The translations under genes were made by a program, and so were the position numbers. Of a stretch of 64,000 nucleotides of DNA, positions 45,978 through 53,483 are shown one piece after another. The number at the start of each line of letters is the position of its first letter. Positions within the stretch are counted from its first letter, which is position 1. Source of the DNA: Burkholderia lata (lineage in GTDB: Bacteria > Pseudomonadota > Gammaproteobacteria > Burkholderiales > Burkholderiaceae); assembly GCF_902499335.1 (NCBI RefSeq), contig NZ_CABVQK010000014.1:62001-126000 (forward strand), in the 5' to 3' direction. The notes under the pieces are model-generated. The model worked only from the letters and a program-made list of their open reading frames with translations, was not told the origin of the DNA and searched no databases.

Positions 45978-46874
45978 ATGGAACCGCTGACCGATCCCGC
46001 GTCGACCTCGCTCGACATCACGTTGCTGCGCACCTTCCTCGAAGTCGTCGACAGCCGCGGGTTCGCGCCGGCCGCGGAACGGCTCGCGCTGACGCCGTCC
46101 ACCGTCAGCGGCCACATCAAGCGGCTCGAACAGGCGGCCGGCACGGTGCTGCTCGCGCGCACGACTCGCCGCATCGCGCTCACGCCGGCCGGCGACACGC
46201 TGTACGCGTACGCGCGCAACATCGTCGACATGGAGCGCGAAGTGCGTGCGAGGCTGCGCGGCGCGCCGGCGCACGGGCCGCTGCGGGTCGGCGCGTCGGA
46301 GGATTTCGCGGGCGCGTGGCTGCCGCACGTGCTGCGCACGTTCCGCGACCGCCACCCGCGCACGTCGATCGAGCTGAAGGTCGGCATCACCGCGTCGCTG
46401 CTGCGCGAGCAGACGCTCGGCCGGCTCGACGTCGTATTCGGCAAGCAGTGCCGGCAGGTCGACACCCCGGGCGAACTGCTGTGGGAAGAACCGCTCGTGT
46501 GGGCGTTCGCGTCGGATCGCACGCTCGACGCCGGCGACGACGTGCCGCTCGCGCTGTTTCCGCAGCCGTGCGTCTATCGGGAAGCCGCCGTCGCGGCGCT
46601 CGCCGCCGCGTTGCGTCCATTCCGCGTGCTGTTCGAGAGCAGCAGCATGGCCGGCTGCGTGTCGGCCGCGCTCGCGGGTTTCGCGGTCACCGCGCTGGCG
46701 CGCAGTCAGTTGCGCGACGGCCTGCGCGAATGCGGGCCGCAGGATGGTCTGCCGGCGCTGCCGGCCGCGCGCTTCTACGCGTTCGCGGCGAAACCGGATG
46801 GCGCCGGCGCGACGTTGATCGATGCGGTGCGGGAAACCGGGCGCAGCCGGCAGTTCGCGGCGCTGCCCGGCTGA
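45978..46874 (+). CDS. LysR family regulator, divergent from the hydrolase
   Basis: A protein of 298 residues. HTH at about residues 20-47 (DITLLRTFLEVVDSRGFAPA, then ERLALTPSTVSGHIKRLEQA). The effector domain (APAHGPLRVGASEDFAG) is of the type seen in LysR regulators of aromatic or small-molecule metabolism. The ATG at 45978 has no strong ribosome site. It is likely to act on the divergent hydrolase and on itself. No ligand can be deduced. Confidence 0.9.
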   Translation: MEPLTDPASTSLDITLLRTFLEVVDSRGFAPAAERLALTPSTVSGHIKRLEQAAGTVLLARTTRRIALTPAGDTLYAYARNIVDMEREVRARLRGAPAHGPLRVGASEDFAGAWLPHVLRTFRDRHPRTSIELKVGITASLLREQTLGRLDVVFGKQCRQVDTPGELLWEEPLVWAFASDRTLDAGDDVPLALFPQPCVYREAAVAALAAALRPFRVLFESSSMAGCVSAALAGFAVTALARSQLRDGLRECGPQDGLPALPAARFYAFAAKPDGAGATLIDAVRETGRSRQFAALPG

Positions 46875-46917
46875 AACTGGCGCGACCACCGCACGTAACG
46901 CAAACCGGCCGTGCCGG

Positions 46918-47847
46918 TCAGTCGCCCTCCGCGCCCTCCCCACTCTTCGTCAGCGCGCTCGTCATCAGTTCCCCGAACCACTCGATGAACGCATTGAGCC
47001 GGCGCGAGCGATGGCGCCGGTGCGGATATACAGCTGACACGTCCATCGGTGCGGCGCGGTGGCCGGGCATCACGTCGACGAGTGCGCCGCTGGCGAGCAG
47101 ATGCTCGACGTCGAAGCGCGGAATCTGGATCAGCCCCATCCCGGCGATGCAGCTGGCGATATAGGTTTCGGCGTTGTTGACGATCACGCGGCTCGGCAGC
47201 GCGAGCGTGTGCCGCTCGCCGTCCGCGCAGTATTCCCAGTCGAGCTCACGCCCCGTCGTCGGCGACGCATAGCCGATCGCCCAGTGTCCGTGCGCAAGCG
47301 CATCCGGATGCTCGGGCACGCCGCATTCGCGCAGGTAGTCGGGGCTCGCGCAGTTGATCAGCGTGAACTGCCCGAGCGGCCGCACGACGAGGCTGCTGTC
47401 CGCGAGCCGCCCGACGCGGATCGCACAGTCGACGCCCTCCTGCACCAGGTCGATCGAACGATCCGTCGAGCCGAGCGACAGTTGCAGCTTCGGATACCGG
47501 TGAAACAGCGACGGCAGCGCGGGTGCCACCATGCGGCGCGCGATCCGGCTCGGCACGTCGACGTTCAGGCGGCCGATCACGTCGCGATCGCGGCGGCGGA
47601 ACAGGCGGTCGAGTTCGTCGGCCTCCGCGAGCAGGCGCCGGCCGCGTTCGAGCAGCAGCGCGCCGTCGGCAGTGAGCTGCACCTGGCGTGTCGTGCGGTG
47701 CAGGAGGCGTGTGCCGAGCCCCGTCTCCAGTTGCTGAACAGCCGCCGACACGGTCGCGCGCGGCACGTCGAGCGCGTGCGCGGCCTTGATGAAGCTGCCC
47801 ATCTCGGCAACCTGCAGGAAGATTCTGACCTGATCCAGCTTGTCCAT
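46918..47847 (-). CDS. LysR family regulator
   Basis: A protein of 309 residues from the ATG at 47847. HTH near residues 15-42 (MGSFIKAAHALDVPRATVSA) with RTTRQVQLTADGALLLERG, the DmlR/CrgA-type pattern. It is convergent with the LysR gene at 45978 and downstream of the SDR at 48014, both on the minus strand for the latter. The 166-base gap before its start has no clear terminator after the SDR, so partial cotranscription is possible. The longer frame to 47967 has no family-like residues. Target not known. Confidence 0.88.
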   Translation of the reverse strand: MDKLDQVRIFLQVAEMGSFIKAAHALDVPRATVSAAVQQLETGLGTRLLHRTTRQVQLTADGALLLERGRRLLAEADELDRLFRRRDRDVIGRLNVDVPSRIARRMVAPALPSLFHRYPKLQLSLGSTDRSIDLVQEGVDCAIRVGRLADSSLVVRPLGQFTLINCASPDYLRECGVPEHPDALAHGHWAIGYASPTTGRELDWEYCADGERHTLALPSRVIVNNAETYIASCIAGMGLIQIPRFDVEHLLASGALVDVMPGHRAAPMDVSAVYPHRRHRSRRLNAFIEWFGELMTSALTKSGEGAEGD

Positions 47848-48013
47848 CGGCGGAGAACGTAGGTTCGGACGATCGTCACCGCCGGCCGTCGCGCGTCGCG
47901 GCAAGCTCCGGCGGCACAGGGAAAACGGGCGCGCAGCCGCGAGGCCGCGCGCCCGTCCATTGTCCACGCAAACGAGCCATTGCGGTGCGCCGCGCGGCCC
48001 GTTGCCGGGTGGG

Positions 48014-48787
48014 TTACTTGGTCGTATAGCCGCCGTTGATCAGGATCGTCTGGCCGGTGATCCACCAGCCGTCGGTGACGAGATGGCGGATGAACGGCAC
48101 GACGTCCTCGATGTCGGTCAGGCCCGTCTTGCTGAACGGCGACAGCGCGGCCGCCGTCTTGTGATACGCGACCGCATCGGCGCCTTCGGCCGGGTAGAAG
48201 AACGGCGTGTCCATCGGGCCCGGCCCGACGGCCGTCACCGAGATCCCGCGCGCGCCGTACTCCTTCGATGCCGCGCGCGTGAAATGCTCGACCGGCGCCT
48301 TCGACCCTTCGTACGCCGCATAGAACGGTGTGAACGCGCCGAGCAGCGACGTCACGAGCGTGACGAGCTTGCCGTGATCCTCGAGGTGCCGCCCCGCTTC
48401 CTTGATGAAGAAGAACGCGGACTTGCTGTTGACCGCGAACATGTCGTCGTACTCGGTCTCGCTGATCTCGGTGAACGGCTTCTTCAACACCTTGCCGACC
48501 GTGTTGATCGCGATGTCGATCTTGCCGAAGCGCTGCTTCGCGTCGTCGAACAGCTTCTCGACCGCGGCGGCCGTCGTCAGGTCGGCCTGGAACGTCGCGG
48601 CTTGAGCGCCGGCCGCGCGCACCGCGGCGGCCGTTTCCTCGGCCTGCGCCTGCGATGCGGCGCTGTTGTAGTGAATCGCCACCGCCTTCGCGCCGTGGCT
48701 CGCCAGATCCCGGGCGATCAGGCCACCGAGATTCTTTGCGCCGCCTGCGATCAGGACGACCTTGTCTGCGAGCGTATGAGTTGCCAC
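48014..48787 (-). CDS. SDR family oxidoreductase
   Basis: An SDR of 257 residues with an atypical nucleotide motif IAGGAKNLGGLIARDLA (GGxxNLG instead of TGxxxGIG), AINTVGKVLKKPF in the middle, TSLLGAF for the serine, and YAAYEGSKAP for Tyr/Lys (YxxxK). The GGAxNLG form is found in a subgroup of SDRs annotated as enoyl-reductase-like or glucose-dehydrogenase-like. Substrate unknown. The gene ends 166 bases before the LysR gene at 46918. An 11-base palindrome lies 78 bases before its start. Confidence 0.88.
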   Translation of the reverse strand: MATHTLADKVVLIAGGAKNLGGLIARDLASHGAKAVAIHYNSAASQAQAEETAAAVRAAGAQAATFQADLTTAAAVEKLFDDAKQRFGKIDIAINTVGKVLKKPFTEISETEYDDMFAVNSKSAFFFIKEAGRHLEDHGKLVTLVTSLLGAFTPFYAAYEGSKAPVEHFTRAASKEYGARGISVTAVGPGPMDTPFFYPAEGADAVAYHKTAAALSPFSKTGLTDIEDVVPFIRHLVTDGWWITGQTILINGGYTTK

Positions 48788-48864
48788 GGTTGACTCCTTT
48801 TCTCGTTGAACGAAGCTTGGAGTGTAGGCACGCGCGACGCACCGGTCAGCCGGTCGCGGCTGGA

Positions 48865-48875
48865 TGGATTATCCA
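48865..48875 (-). promoter_or_regulatory. Candidate operator upstream of the SDR gene (48014)
   Basis: The 11-base perfect palindrome TGGAT-T-ATCCA (48865-48875), within the longer CTGGAT/ATCCAG arms, lies 78-88 bases upstream of the SDR start in the 179-base gap before the DinB gene end. Confidence 0.35.
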
Positions 48876-48966
48876 GAAAAACGATCCAATCGCAGCGAAG
48901 CAATGCAGCCTGCCGCACCGACAACCCCGCCGGAATCTGCGACCGATTCGGCGAATGCCGGCCGGC

Positions 48967-49467
48967 TCAGCGCGCGTACAGCGCCGCGTCGATCTTGCCG
49001 AGCAGCCACTGCATGCCGGCCAGATGCTGCTGGTCGTGGCTGCACAGGTAGTGGACGAGCCCGCGTACGGTCAGCGAGCCGTAGCCGTCGAACTCCCCGG
49101 TGCGCGCGAACTGTTCGGGCGTAAGGCGCGACACGAGGTCCAGCGTCTCGCGCCGCGCTTCGCGGATCGCCGCGAGCACGTCGGACGCATACGCATCGTT
49201 GTAGCGGCGCTCGATCGCGAGCGCGTCGCCGTCGATCGATACGAGCAGCGGCCTGTCTTCATCGAGCATCCGTCGCAGCCGCACGTGATAGCCGTCGATC
49301 TCGATGTCGCGCACGTGGCAGAGCTGCCCGAGCGGCGAGAAGTGCTCGCTCGGGATCCCGGCCCAGTCGTCGGGCGTCCAGCGTGCGTAGCCGTCGGGCA
49401 CGGCCGCGAAATGTGCTTCGAGCTGACGGGGGAAATCGGCGAGTGCGTCGAGCGTCGTCGGATTCAT
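48967..49467 (-). CDS. DinB family protein
   Basis: A four-helix DinB/YfiT-like protein of 166 residues from the ATG at 49467. Candidate metal-binding His residues are in HVRDIEIDGYHVRLRRML and SHDQQHLAGMQWL, typical of the family. DinB-like proteins include thiol transferases such as mycothiol- and bacillithiol-dependent enzymes. The substrate here is unknown. The frame runs on to 49509, but MNPTTLDALADFPRQ is the natural start. It lies 63 bases downstream of the CopC-like gene on the same strand. Confidence 0.88.
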   Translation of the reverse strand: MNPTTLDALADFPRQLEAHFAAVPDGYARWTPDDWAGIPSEHFSPLGQLCHVRDIEIDGYHVRLRRMLDEDRPLLVSIDGDALAIERRYNDAYASDVLAAIREARRETLDLVSRLTPEQFARTGEFDGYGSLTVRGLVHYLCSHDQQHLAGMQWLLGKIDAALYAR

Positions 49468-49530
49468 GCGGGACTCCCTGTCGGATCGGGGTGGCGGCAG
49501 CCCTGGCACGGGCCTGCCGCCACCGTTGCG

Positions 49531-49905
49531 TCACTTCACGCTGAAGCCGTACGCGCCCTGTGTGCGATGCCCGTCGGTCGCGACGGCCACCCATTTCACC
49601 GTATAGGCACCGGTGCCGACCGCCGTGAGCGGCACGGTCATCCGCTTGCGGTTCGATGCTTCGATGCGCGCGCGGCCGTCCGACACCGTCTTGCCCGCGC
49701 CGTCGACGACGACGATCGAGCTGAACGCCGGCTCCAGCGGCTCGGTGAAGTCGATCGTGACGGCAGCCGGTGCGGCGGCCACCGCCGCGCCCGCCGCCGG
49801 GTCGCTCTTCGCGAGGTGCGCGTGCGCGAACGCGGCCGACGAGACGGTCGCGGCAACGATGACGGCGGTGGCGTGACGGGCGAGCTGGAACGAAGCGAAA
49901 GGCAT
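49531..49905 (-). CDS. CopC/PcoC-like copper-resistance periplasmic protein
   Basis: A protein of 124 residues with a signal peptide cleaved near residue 26 (AAFAHA), which leaves the mature start HAHLAKSDPAAGAAV. An N-terminal His plus Asp/His ligands is the CopC copper-binding hallmark, and FTEPLEPAFSSIVVVDG with VKWVAVATDGHRTQGAYGFSV is the CopC beta-sandwich. No CopD permease lies next to it, so it may be a stand-alone periplasmic copper protein. Regulation is unknown. Confidence 0.85.
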   Translation of the reverse strand: MPFASFQLARHATAVIVAATVSSAAFAHAHLAKSDPAAGAAVAAAPAAVTIDFTEPLEPAFSSIVVVDGAGKTVSDGRARIEASNRKRMTVPLTAVGTGAYTVKWVAVATDGHRTQGAYGFSVK

Positions 49906-50004
49906 GGGCTTTCCGTGAAGAATGAACGGGCGCCGCGCTCCGCGCGGCGTACCGGCAGCTTACCAGCGCAGGTGCGTTCATGCCGGTCGCGCGCCATCGC
50001 TTGA

Positions 50005-50010
50005 TAGAAT
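50005..50010 (+). promoter_or_regulatory. -10-like box just before rsuA
   Basis: TAGAAT ends 9 bases before the ATG at 50020, with no Shine-Dalgarno sequence. A start site 7 bases later would leave only about 2 bases of leader. A -35 is not evident. Confidence 0.35.
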
Positions 50011-50019
50011 GCGCGCGCT

Positions 50020-50736
50020 ATGGACCTCGAAAGCATTCTCTACACCCAGGGCTTCGGCTCGCGCCGCCAGTGCCGCGGCCTGATCGAAGCGGGCCGCGTC
50101 ACCGTGGCGGGCGCCAGCGCGACCGACCCCGACGCCGCGTTCGACACCGACAGCCTCGTGTTCTCGGTCGACGATACGGCGTGGCCGTTCCACGCACACG
50201 CGTATCTCGCGCTCAACAAGCCGGCCGGCTACGAGTGTTCGCGCGATCCGCAACACCACGCGAGCATATTCAGCCTGCTGCCCGCGCCGCTCGTCGCGCG
50301 CGGCGTGCAGTGCGTCGGGCGTCTCGATCAGGACACGACGGGCCTCCTGCTGCTGTCCGACGACGGCCAGTTCGTGCACGCGTACACGTCGCCGAAGCGC
50401 AAGGTGCCGAAAACCTACGTGGCGACCGTGCGCCACCCGCTCGACGACACGCAGCTGAACGCGCTGCGCGCCGGCGTGCAGCTCCACGGAGAGCCGAAGC
50501 CGATCGCGGCGGTCGCGGCCGATGCACGCGACACGCACGCACTCGCGCTGACCGTCCTCGAGGGCAAGTATCACCAGGTCAAGCGCATGGTCGCGGCAGC
50601 GAGCAATCGCGTCGAGGCGCTGCATCGCGAAAGCATCGGCGGCTTCGCGCTGCCGGGCGATCTCGCACCGGGCGCGTGGCGCTGGCTCGATGACGCCGAC
50701 CTTTCAGCGTTGCGCAATCCCGTCAAAACCCTGTAA
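50020..50736 (+). CDS. rsuA: 16S rRNA pseudouridine synthase RsuA-like
   Basis: A protein of 238 residues of the RsuA/RluB/E/F family. An S4 RNA-binding domain spans residues 1-60 (YTQGFGSRRQCRGLIEAGRV), followed by the catalytic motif GRLDQDTTGLLLLS with Asp in the active site. RsuA modifies U516 of 16S rRNA. RluE/RluF would be the alternatives; the short S4 domain and size suggest RsuA. It starts 114 bases after the divergent CopC-like gene. Confidence 0.88.
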   Translation: MDLESILYTQGFGSRRQCRGLIEAGRVTVAGASATDPDAAFDTDSLVFSVDDTAWPFHAHAYLALNKPAGYECSRDPQHHASIFSLLPAPLVARGVQCVGRLDQDTTGLLLLSDDGQFVHAYTSPKRKVPKTYVATVRHPLDDTQLNALRAGVQLHGEPKPIAAVAADARDTHALALTVLEGKYHQVKRMVAAASNRVEALHRESIGGFALPGDLAPGAWRWLDDADLSALRNPVKTL

Positions 50737-50841
50737 GGGAAAATCCGCACGATCGTTCGACGTCCGGCCGCATCTCGGCCGCATGTTCCCCCGCTATACT
50801 GAAATTACAAGCTGTACGAGCAGCGACGCAGGGGAGACATC

Positions 50842-51030
50842 ATGAACATCAACCATACTTTCGAACTGTCGTACGTGATGATCGCGTTCGCGGTCATCGG
50901 TGTCATCGTGATCGGCGGGCTGCTGGCTGCGATGCACATGAAGCACAAATATCATCCGAACCTGATTGGCGCGCTGATCGGCGCGCTGCTGTGCTTCCTG
51001 CTGATCGAGGCGTTACCGGCGCTGACCTGA
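50842..51030 (+). CDS. Small two-helix membrane protein, 62 residues
   Basis: A conserved-looking small membrane protein. The helices are MIAFAVIGVIVIGGLLAAMH and LIGALIGALLCFLLIEALPA, with a short KHKYHP basic loop between. GGGGAGA lies 7 bases before the ATG and a -10 TATACT lies about 46 bases before it. The reading frame ends 18 bases inside the tail of the convergent epimerase gene. Function unknown; the hydrophobic content and lack of a signal peptide place it in the inner membrane. Confidence 0.75.
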   Translation: MNINHTFELSYVMIAFAVIGVIVIGGLLAAMHMKHKYHPNLIGALIGALLCFLLIEALPALT

Positions 51031-52050
51031 CGCGCTGCCCGGCGCGAGCGTTTGAAGGAAATCATCTACGGTCGGATAGCGCAACGTCACGCACAATTCG
51101 GCCTTGAGCCGTGCGTTGGACAGGCGCCGCGACTCGCGCATGAACGACAGCAGCGTCGGTTCGAGCTGACGCTCGGCGTCCGCGCGGCTGACGCGCGGCG
51201 GCCGCGGCAGGCCGAGCACCTGCGCGACCCGGTCGAAATACTCTCCCATCCGCAGTTCGCTGTCGTCCGACGCGTGCACGGCGCGCGCCGGCTTGCCGCG
51301 TTCGGCCGCGCGGCGCAGGATCGCCGCGAGATCGTCCGCATGAATGTGGTTCGTGTAGACGTCGTCGGCCGGCTCGAGCGCCGGCGTGCCGCGCTCGAGC
51401 CGCGCGACCGGCAGACGGTTCGCCGCGTAGATGCCCGGAATGCGCACGATGCGCGCGGACAGCACGCCGCGCACGGTCGCCGCGCGCAATTGGCGCTCGG
51501 CCGACACGCGCCGGAACGCCCGCGGATTCGCGGGGTGCAGCGGGTGCGTTTCATCGATGCGCGCGCCACCGCAGTCGCCGTATACGCCCGTCGTACTGGC
51601 GTAGACGAGCCTCGGCGCGCGAAGGCCGTCGGGTACAATACGCGCTGCCCGAACGGGCGCGCCGGCCTGTCGGGCAGCGGTGCGCAGCGTTCGGAGCCGG
51701 CCGACCGCCGGTGCCGGCGGCACCGGTGGCCGCCGTGCAGGCACGGTCGTTGCGGCGATCAGCGCACGCGTGCGCCGGTCGTCGCGGCCGTCGGACTGCG
51801 GCGGCGCGAGATGCAGGATCGTGCGGGCCAGACCCGCGAGGCGGCCGAGCGTCGCCCGGCGATCGAGGTCGCCGACGATCGGCGTCGCACCCGCGGCACG
51901 CAGTTCGTCGCGGCGGGCCGGGTGGCTCGTCAGCGCGAAGATCCGCAGGTTGCGGCGCGTGTCGCGCCATTGCGCGACGCAGCGCATGCCGACGTCGCCG
52001 CAGCCGACGATCAATGCGCGCGGCCGGCGCAGGATTCGAGTCGCGATCAT
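51013..52050 (-). CDS. NAD-dependent epimerase/dehydratase-like protein (YeeZ type)
   Basis: An extended-SDR protein of 345 residues if the ATG at 52050 is used (52074 adds 8). The NAD motif ALIVGCGDVGMRC is at the start. YASTTGVYGDCGGARIDET holds the catalytic Tyr/Ser region, and GIYAANRLPVARL with NHIHADDLAAIL are typical of YeeZ-like epimerases. A Pro/Arg-rich insert of some 35 residues lies before the YASTTGVYG motif. It holds a TACAAT box and a 9-bp inverted repeat in the DNA. It overlaps the small membrane gene by 18 bases tail to tail. Confidence 0.8.
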   Translation of the reverse strand: MIATRILRRPRALIVGCGDVGMRCVAQWRDTRRNLRIFALTSHPARRDELRAAGATPIVGDLDRRATLGRLAGLARTILHLAPPQSDGRDDRRTRALIAATTVPARRPPVPPAPAVGRLRTLRTAARQAGAPVRAARIVPDGLRAPRLVYASTTGVYGDCGGARIDETHPLHPANPRAFRRVSAERQLRAATVRGVLSARIVRIPGIYAANRLPVARLERGTPALEPADDVYTNHIHADDLAAILRRAAERGKPARAVHASDDSELRMGEYFDRVAQVLGLPRPPRVSRADAERQLEPTLLSFMRESRRLSNARLKAELCVTLRYPTVDDFLQTLAPGSASGQRR

Positions 52051-52157
52051 GTTGGTTGCGAAATCAGTAGCCACCGTTGCGCGACGCGCAACGGGTTTGC
52101 ATTGTAGCTGCCGTGCTCGATATGCACGGTCCCCACATTTTGTTCTAGTTTGGTTCT

Positions 52158-53189
52158 ATGGCATTCAACGTCACTCTCAAGCAAAGCGGCCGGCAATTCC
52201 AGGTCGAGTCGGACGAAACCGTGCTGGCGGCCGCGCTGCGCCAGAACGTCCATCTGCCGTATGGCTGCAAGAACGGCGCGTGCGGCTCCTGCAAGGGCCA
52301 GATCGTGTCGGGCCAGATCGAACAGGGCCCGCACGCCGCGTCGGCCCTGTCCAACGACGAGCGCACGCGCGGCCTCGCGCTGCTGTGCTGCTCCAAAGCG
52401 CAGTGCGATCTCGAAATCGACGTGCGTGAAATCGCCGGCGTCGACGGCGTGCAGGTCAAGAAGCTGCCGTGCCGGATCGCCGCGCTCGAGCGCAAGGCCG
52501 ACGACGTCATGGTCGTGAAGCTGCAGTTGCCCGCCAACGAACGCCTGCAGTATCTCGCGGGCCAGTACGTCGAGTTCATCCTGAAGGACGGCTCGCGCCG
52601 CAGCTACTCGATGGCGAACGCGCCGCACGAGGAAGGCCCGGTCGAGCTGCACATCCGTCACATGCCGGGCGGCAAGTTCACCGACCACGTGTTCGGCGCG
52701 ATGAAGGAGCGCGACATCCTGCGCTTCGAAGGTCCGCTCGGCACGTTCTTCCTGCGCGAGGATTCCGACAAGCCGATCGTGCTGCTCGCATCGGGCACGG
52801 GCTTCGCGCCGATCAAGGCGATCATCGAGCACGTGAAGCACACGGGCATCACGCGACCGATGACGCTCTACTGGGGCGCGCGTCGCAAGAAGGACATCTA
52901 CCTCGGCGAGCTCGCCGAGCAGTGGGCACGCGAGATCCCGAACTTCAAGTACGTGCCGGTGCTCTCCGAGCCGGACGCCGGCGACCAGTGGACGGGCCGC
53001 ACCGGCTTCGTCCATCGCGCGGTGATCGAGGACCTGCCCGATCTGTCGGGCCACCAGGTGTACGCGTGCGGCGCGCCGGTGATGGTCGAATCCGCGCAGC
53101 GCGACTTCACGCAGCACCACGCACTGCCGGCCGACGAGTTCTACGCGGACTCGTTCACGAGCGCCGCCGATCTCGCGCATCCGGTCTAA
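52158..53189 (+). CDS. Iron-sulfur/FAD/NAD(P)H oxidoreductase, CDP-6-deoxy-glucoseen reductase-like
   Basis: A protein of 343 residues. An N-terminal plant-type [2Fe-2S] domain has CKNGACGSCKGQI and a fourth Cys in LCCSKAQCD. It is followed by an FAD domain (RRSYSMANAP) and an NAD(P) domain (LASGTGFAPIKAI). Such proteins supply electrons to oxygenases or to the CDP-6-deoxy-L-threo-D-glycero-4-hexulose-3-dehydrase reaction; the second is the common family label. No oxygenase or sugar gene lies nearby, so the substrate is not known. The terminator-like stem at 53219-53248 lies downstream. Confidence 0.88.
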   Translation: MAFNVTLKQSGRQFQVESDETVLAAALRQNVHLPYGCKNGACGSCKGQIVSGQIEQGPHAASALSNDERTRGLALLCCSKAQCDLEIDVREIAGVDGVQVKKLPCRIAALERKADDVMVVKLQLPANERLQYLAGQYVEFILKDGSRRSYSMANAPHEEGPVELHIRHMPGGKFTDHVFGAMKERDILRFEGPLGTFFLREDSDKPIVLLASGTGFAPIKAIIEHVKHTGITRPMTLYWGARRKKDIYLGELAEQWAREIPNFKYVPVLSEPDAGDQWTGRTGFVHRAVIEDLPDLSGHQVYACGAPVMVESAQRDFTQHHALPADEFYADSFTSAADLAHPV

Positions 53190-53218
53190 GGCCCGCGCCA
53201 CTGCGTACAGCACTGCGC

Positions 53219-53248
53219 GCTGCGATGTCACATCCGTGGCATCGCAGC
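53219..53248 (+). other. Strong stem-loop after the iron-sulfur reductase gene
   Basis: GCTGCGATG (53219-53227) pairs perfectly with CATCGCAGC (53240-53248). No T run follows. It lies 30 bases after the reductase stop codon and just before the promoter of the leader RNA. Confidence 0.6.
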
Positions 53249-53250
53249 GG

Positions 53251-53280
53251 TTTACAGTGAGGCGCGGGATGCCTTATGCT
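53251..53280 (+). promoter_or_regulatory. Predicted sigma-70 promoter before the ArgD-like leader
   Basis: TTTACA (53251-53256) is five of six to the -35 consensus, and TATGCT (53275-53280) is four of six at an 18-base spacing. A start near 53287-53288 would put the first base at the ATG of the 27-codon leader reading frame. Confidence 0.5.
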
Positions 53281-53286
53281 TGCGCA

Positions 53287-53445
53287 CATGAACTGCTTCC
53301 TGTCCGCCCTTCGACGTCGCCGCTCGCCGCTCCGCCCGGATGCCGCAGGCTCGTCACGGACTCGCGCGTAACCCCCACACTGCTTCACCGGTTACGCACA
53401 AGCTGTTCGAACCCACCAGCCACGGCCTTCCGTGGCTTTTTTATT
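53287..53445 (+). ncRNA. Predicted leader RNA or small RNA upstream of the ArgD-like gene
   Basis: A stretch of about 155 bases between a predicted promoter and an intrinsic terminator. It holds an open reading frame at 53288-53371 for 27 residues ([20 protein letters not shown]...) containing four consecutive Arg codons. It holds an 8-bp hairpin GCGTAACC/GGTTACGC (53366-53397) whose 5' arm includes the TAA stop codon, and a terminator stem (53418-53437). It resembles a transcription attenuator or a free-standing sRNA. Nothing supports a known family. Confidence 0.4.
53418..53445 (+). terminator. Intrinsic terminator before the ArgD-like gene
   Basis: AGCCACGG (53418-53425) pairs with CCGTGGCT (53430-53437) around a 4-base loop and is followed by TTTTTATT. 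It lies 39 bases before the ArgD-like ATG, so it would limit readthrough into that gene. Confidence 0.85.
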
Positions 53446-53483
53446 GCCTGTTTCCCTTTCAACGTCCGCTGGAGTCTGCTGCC

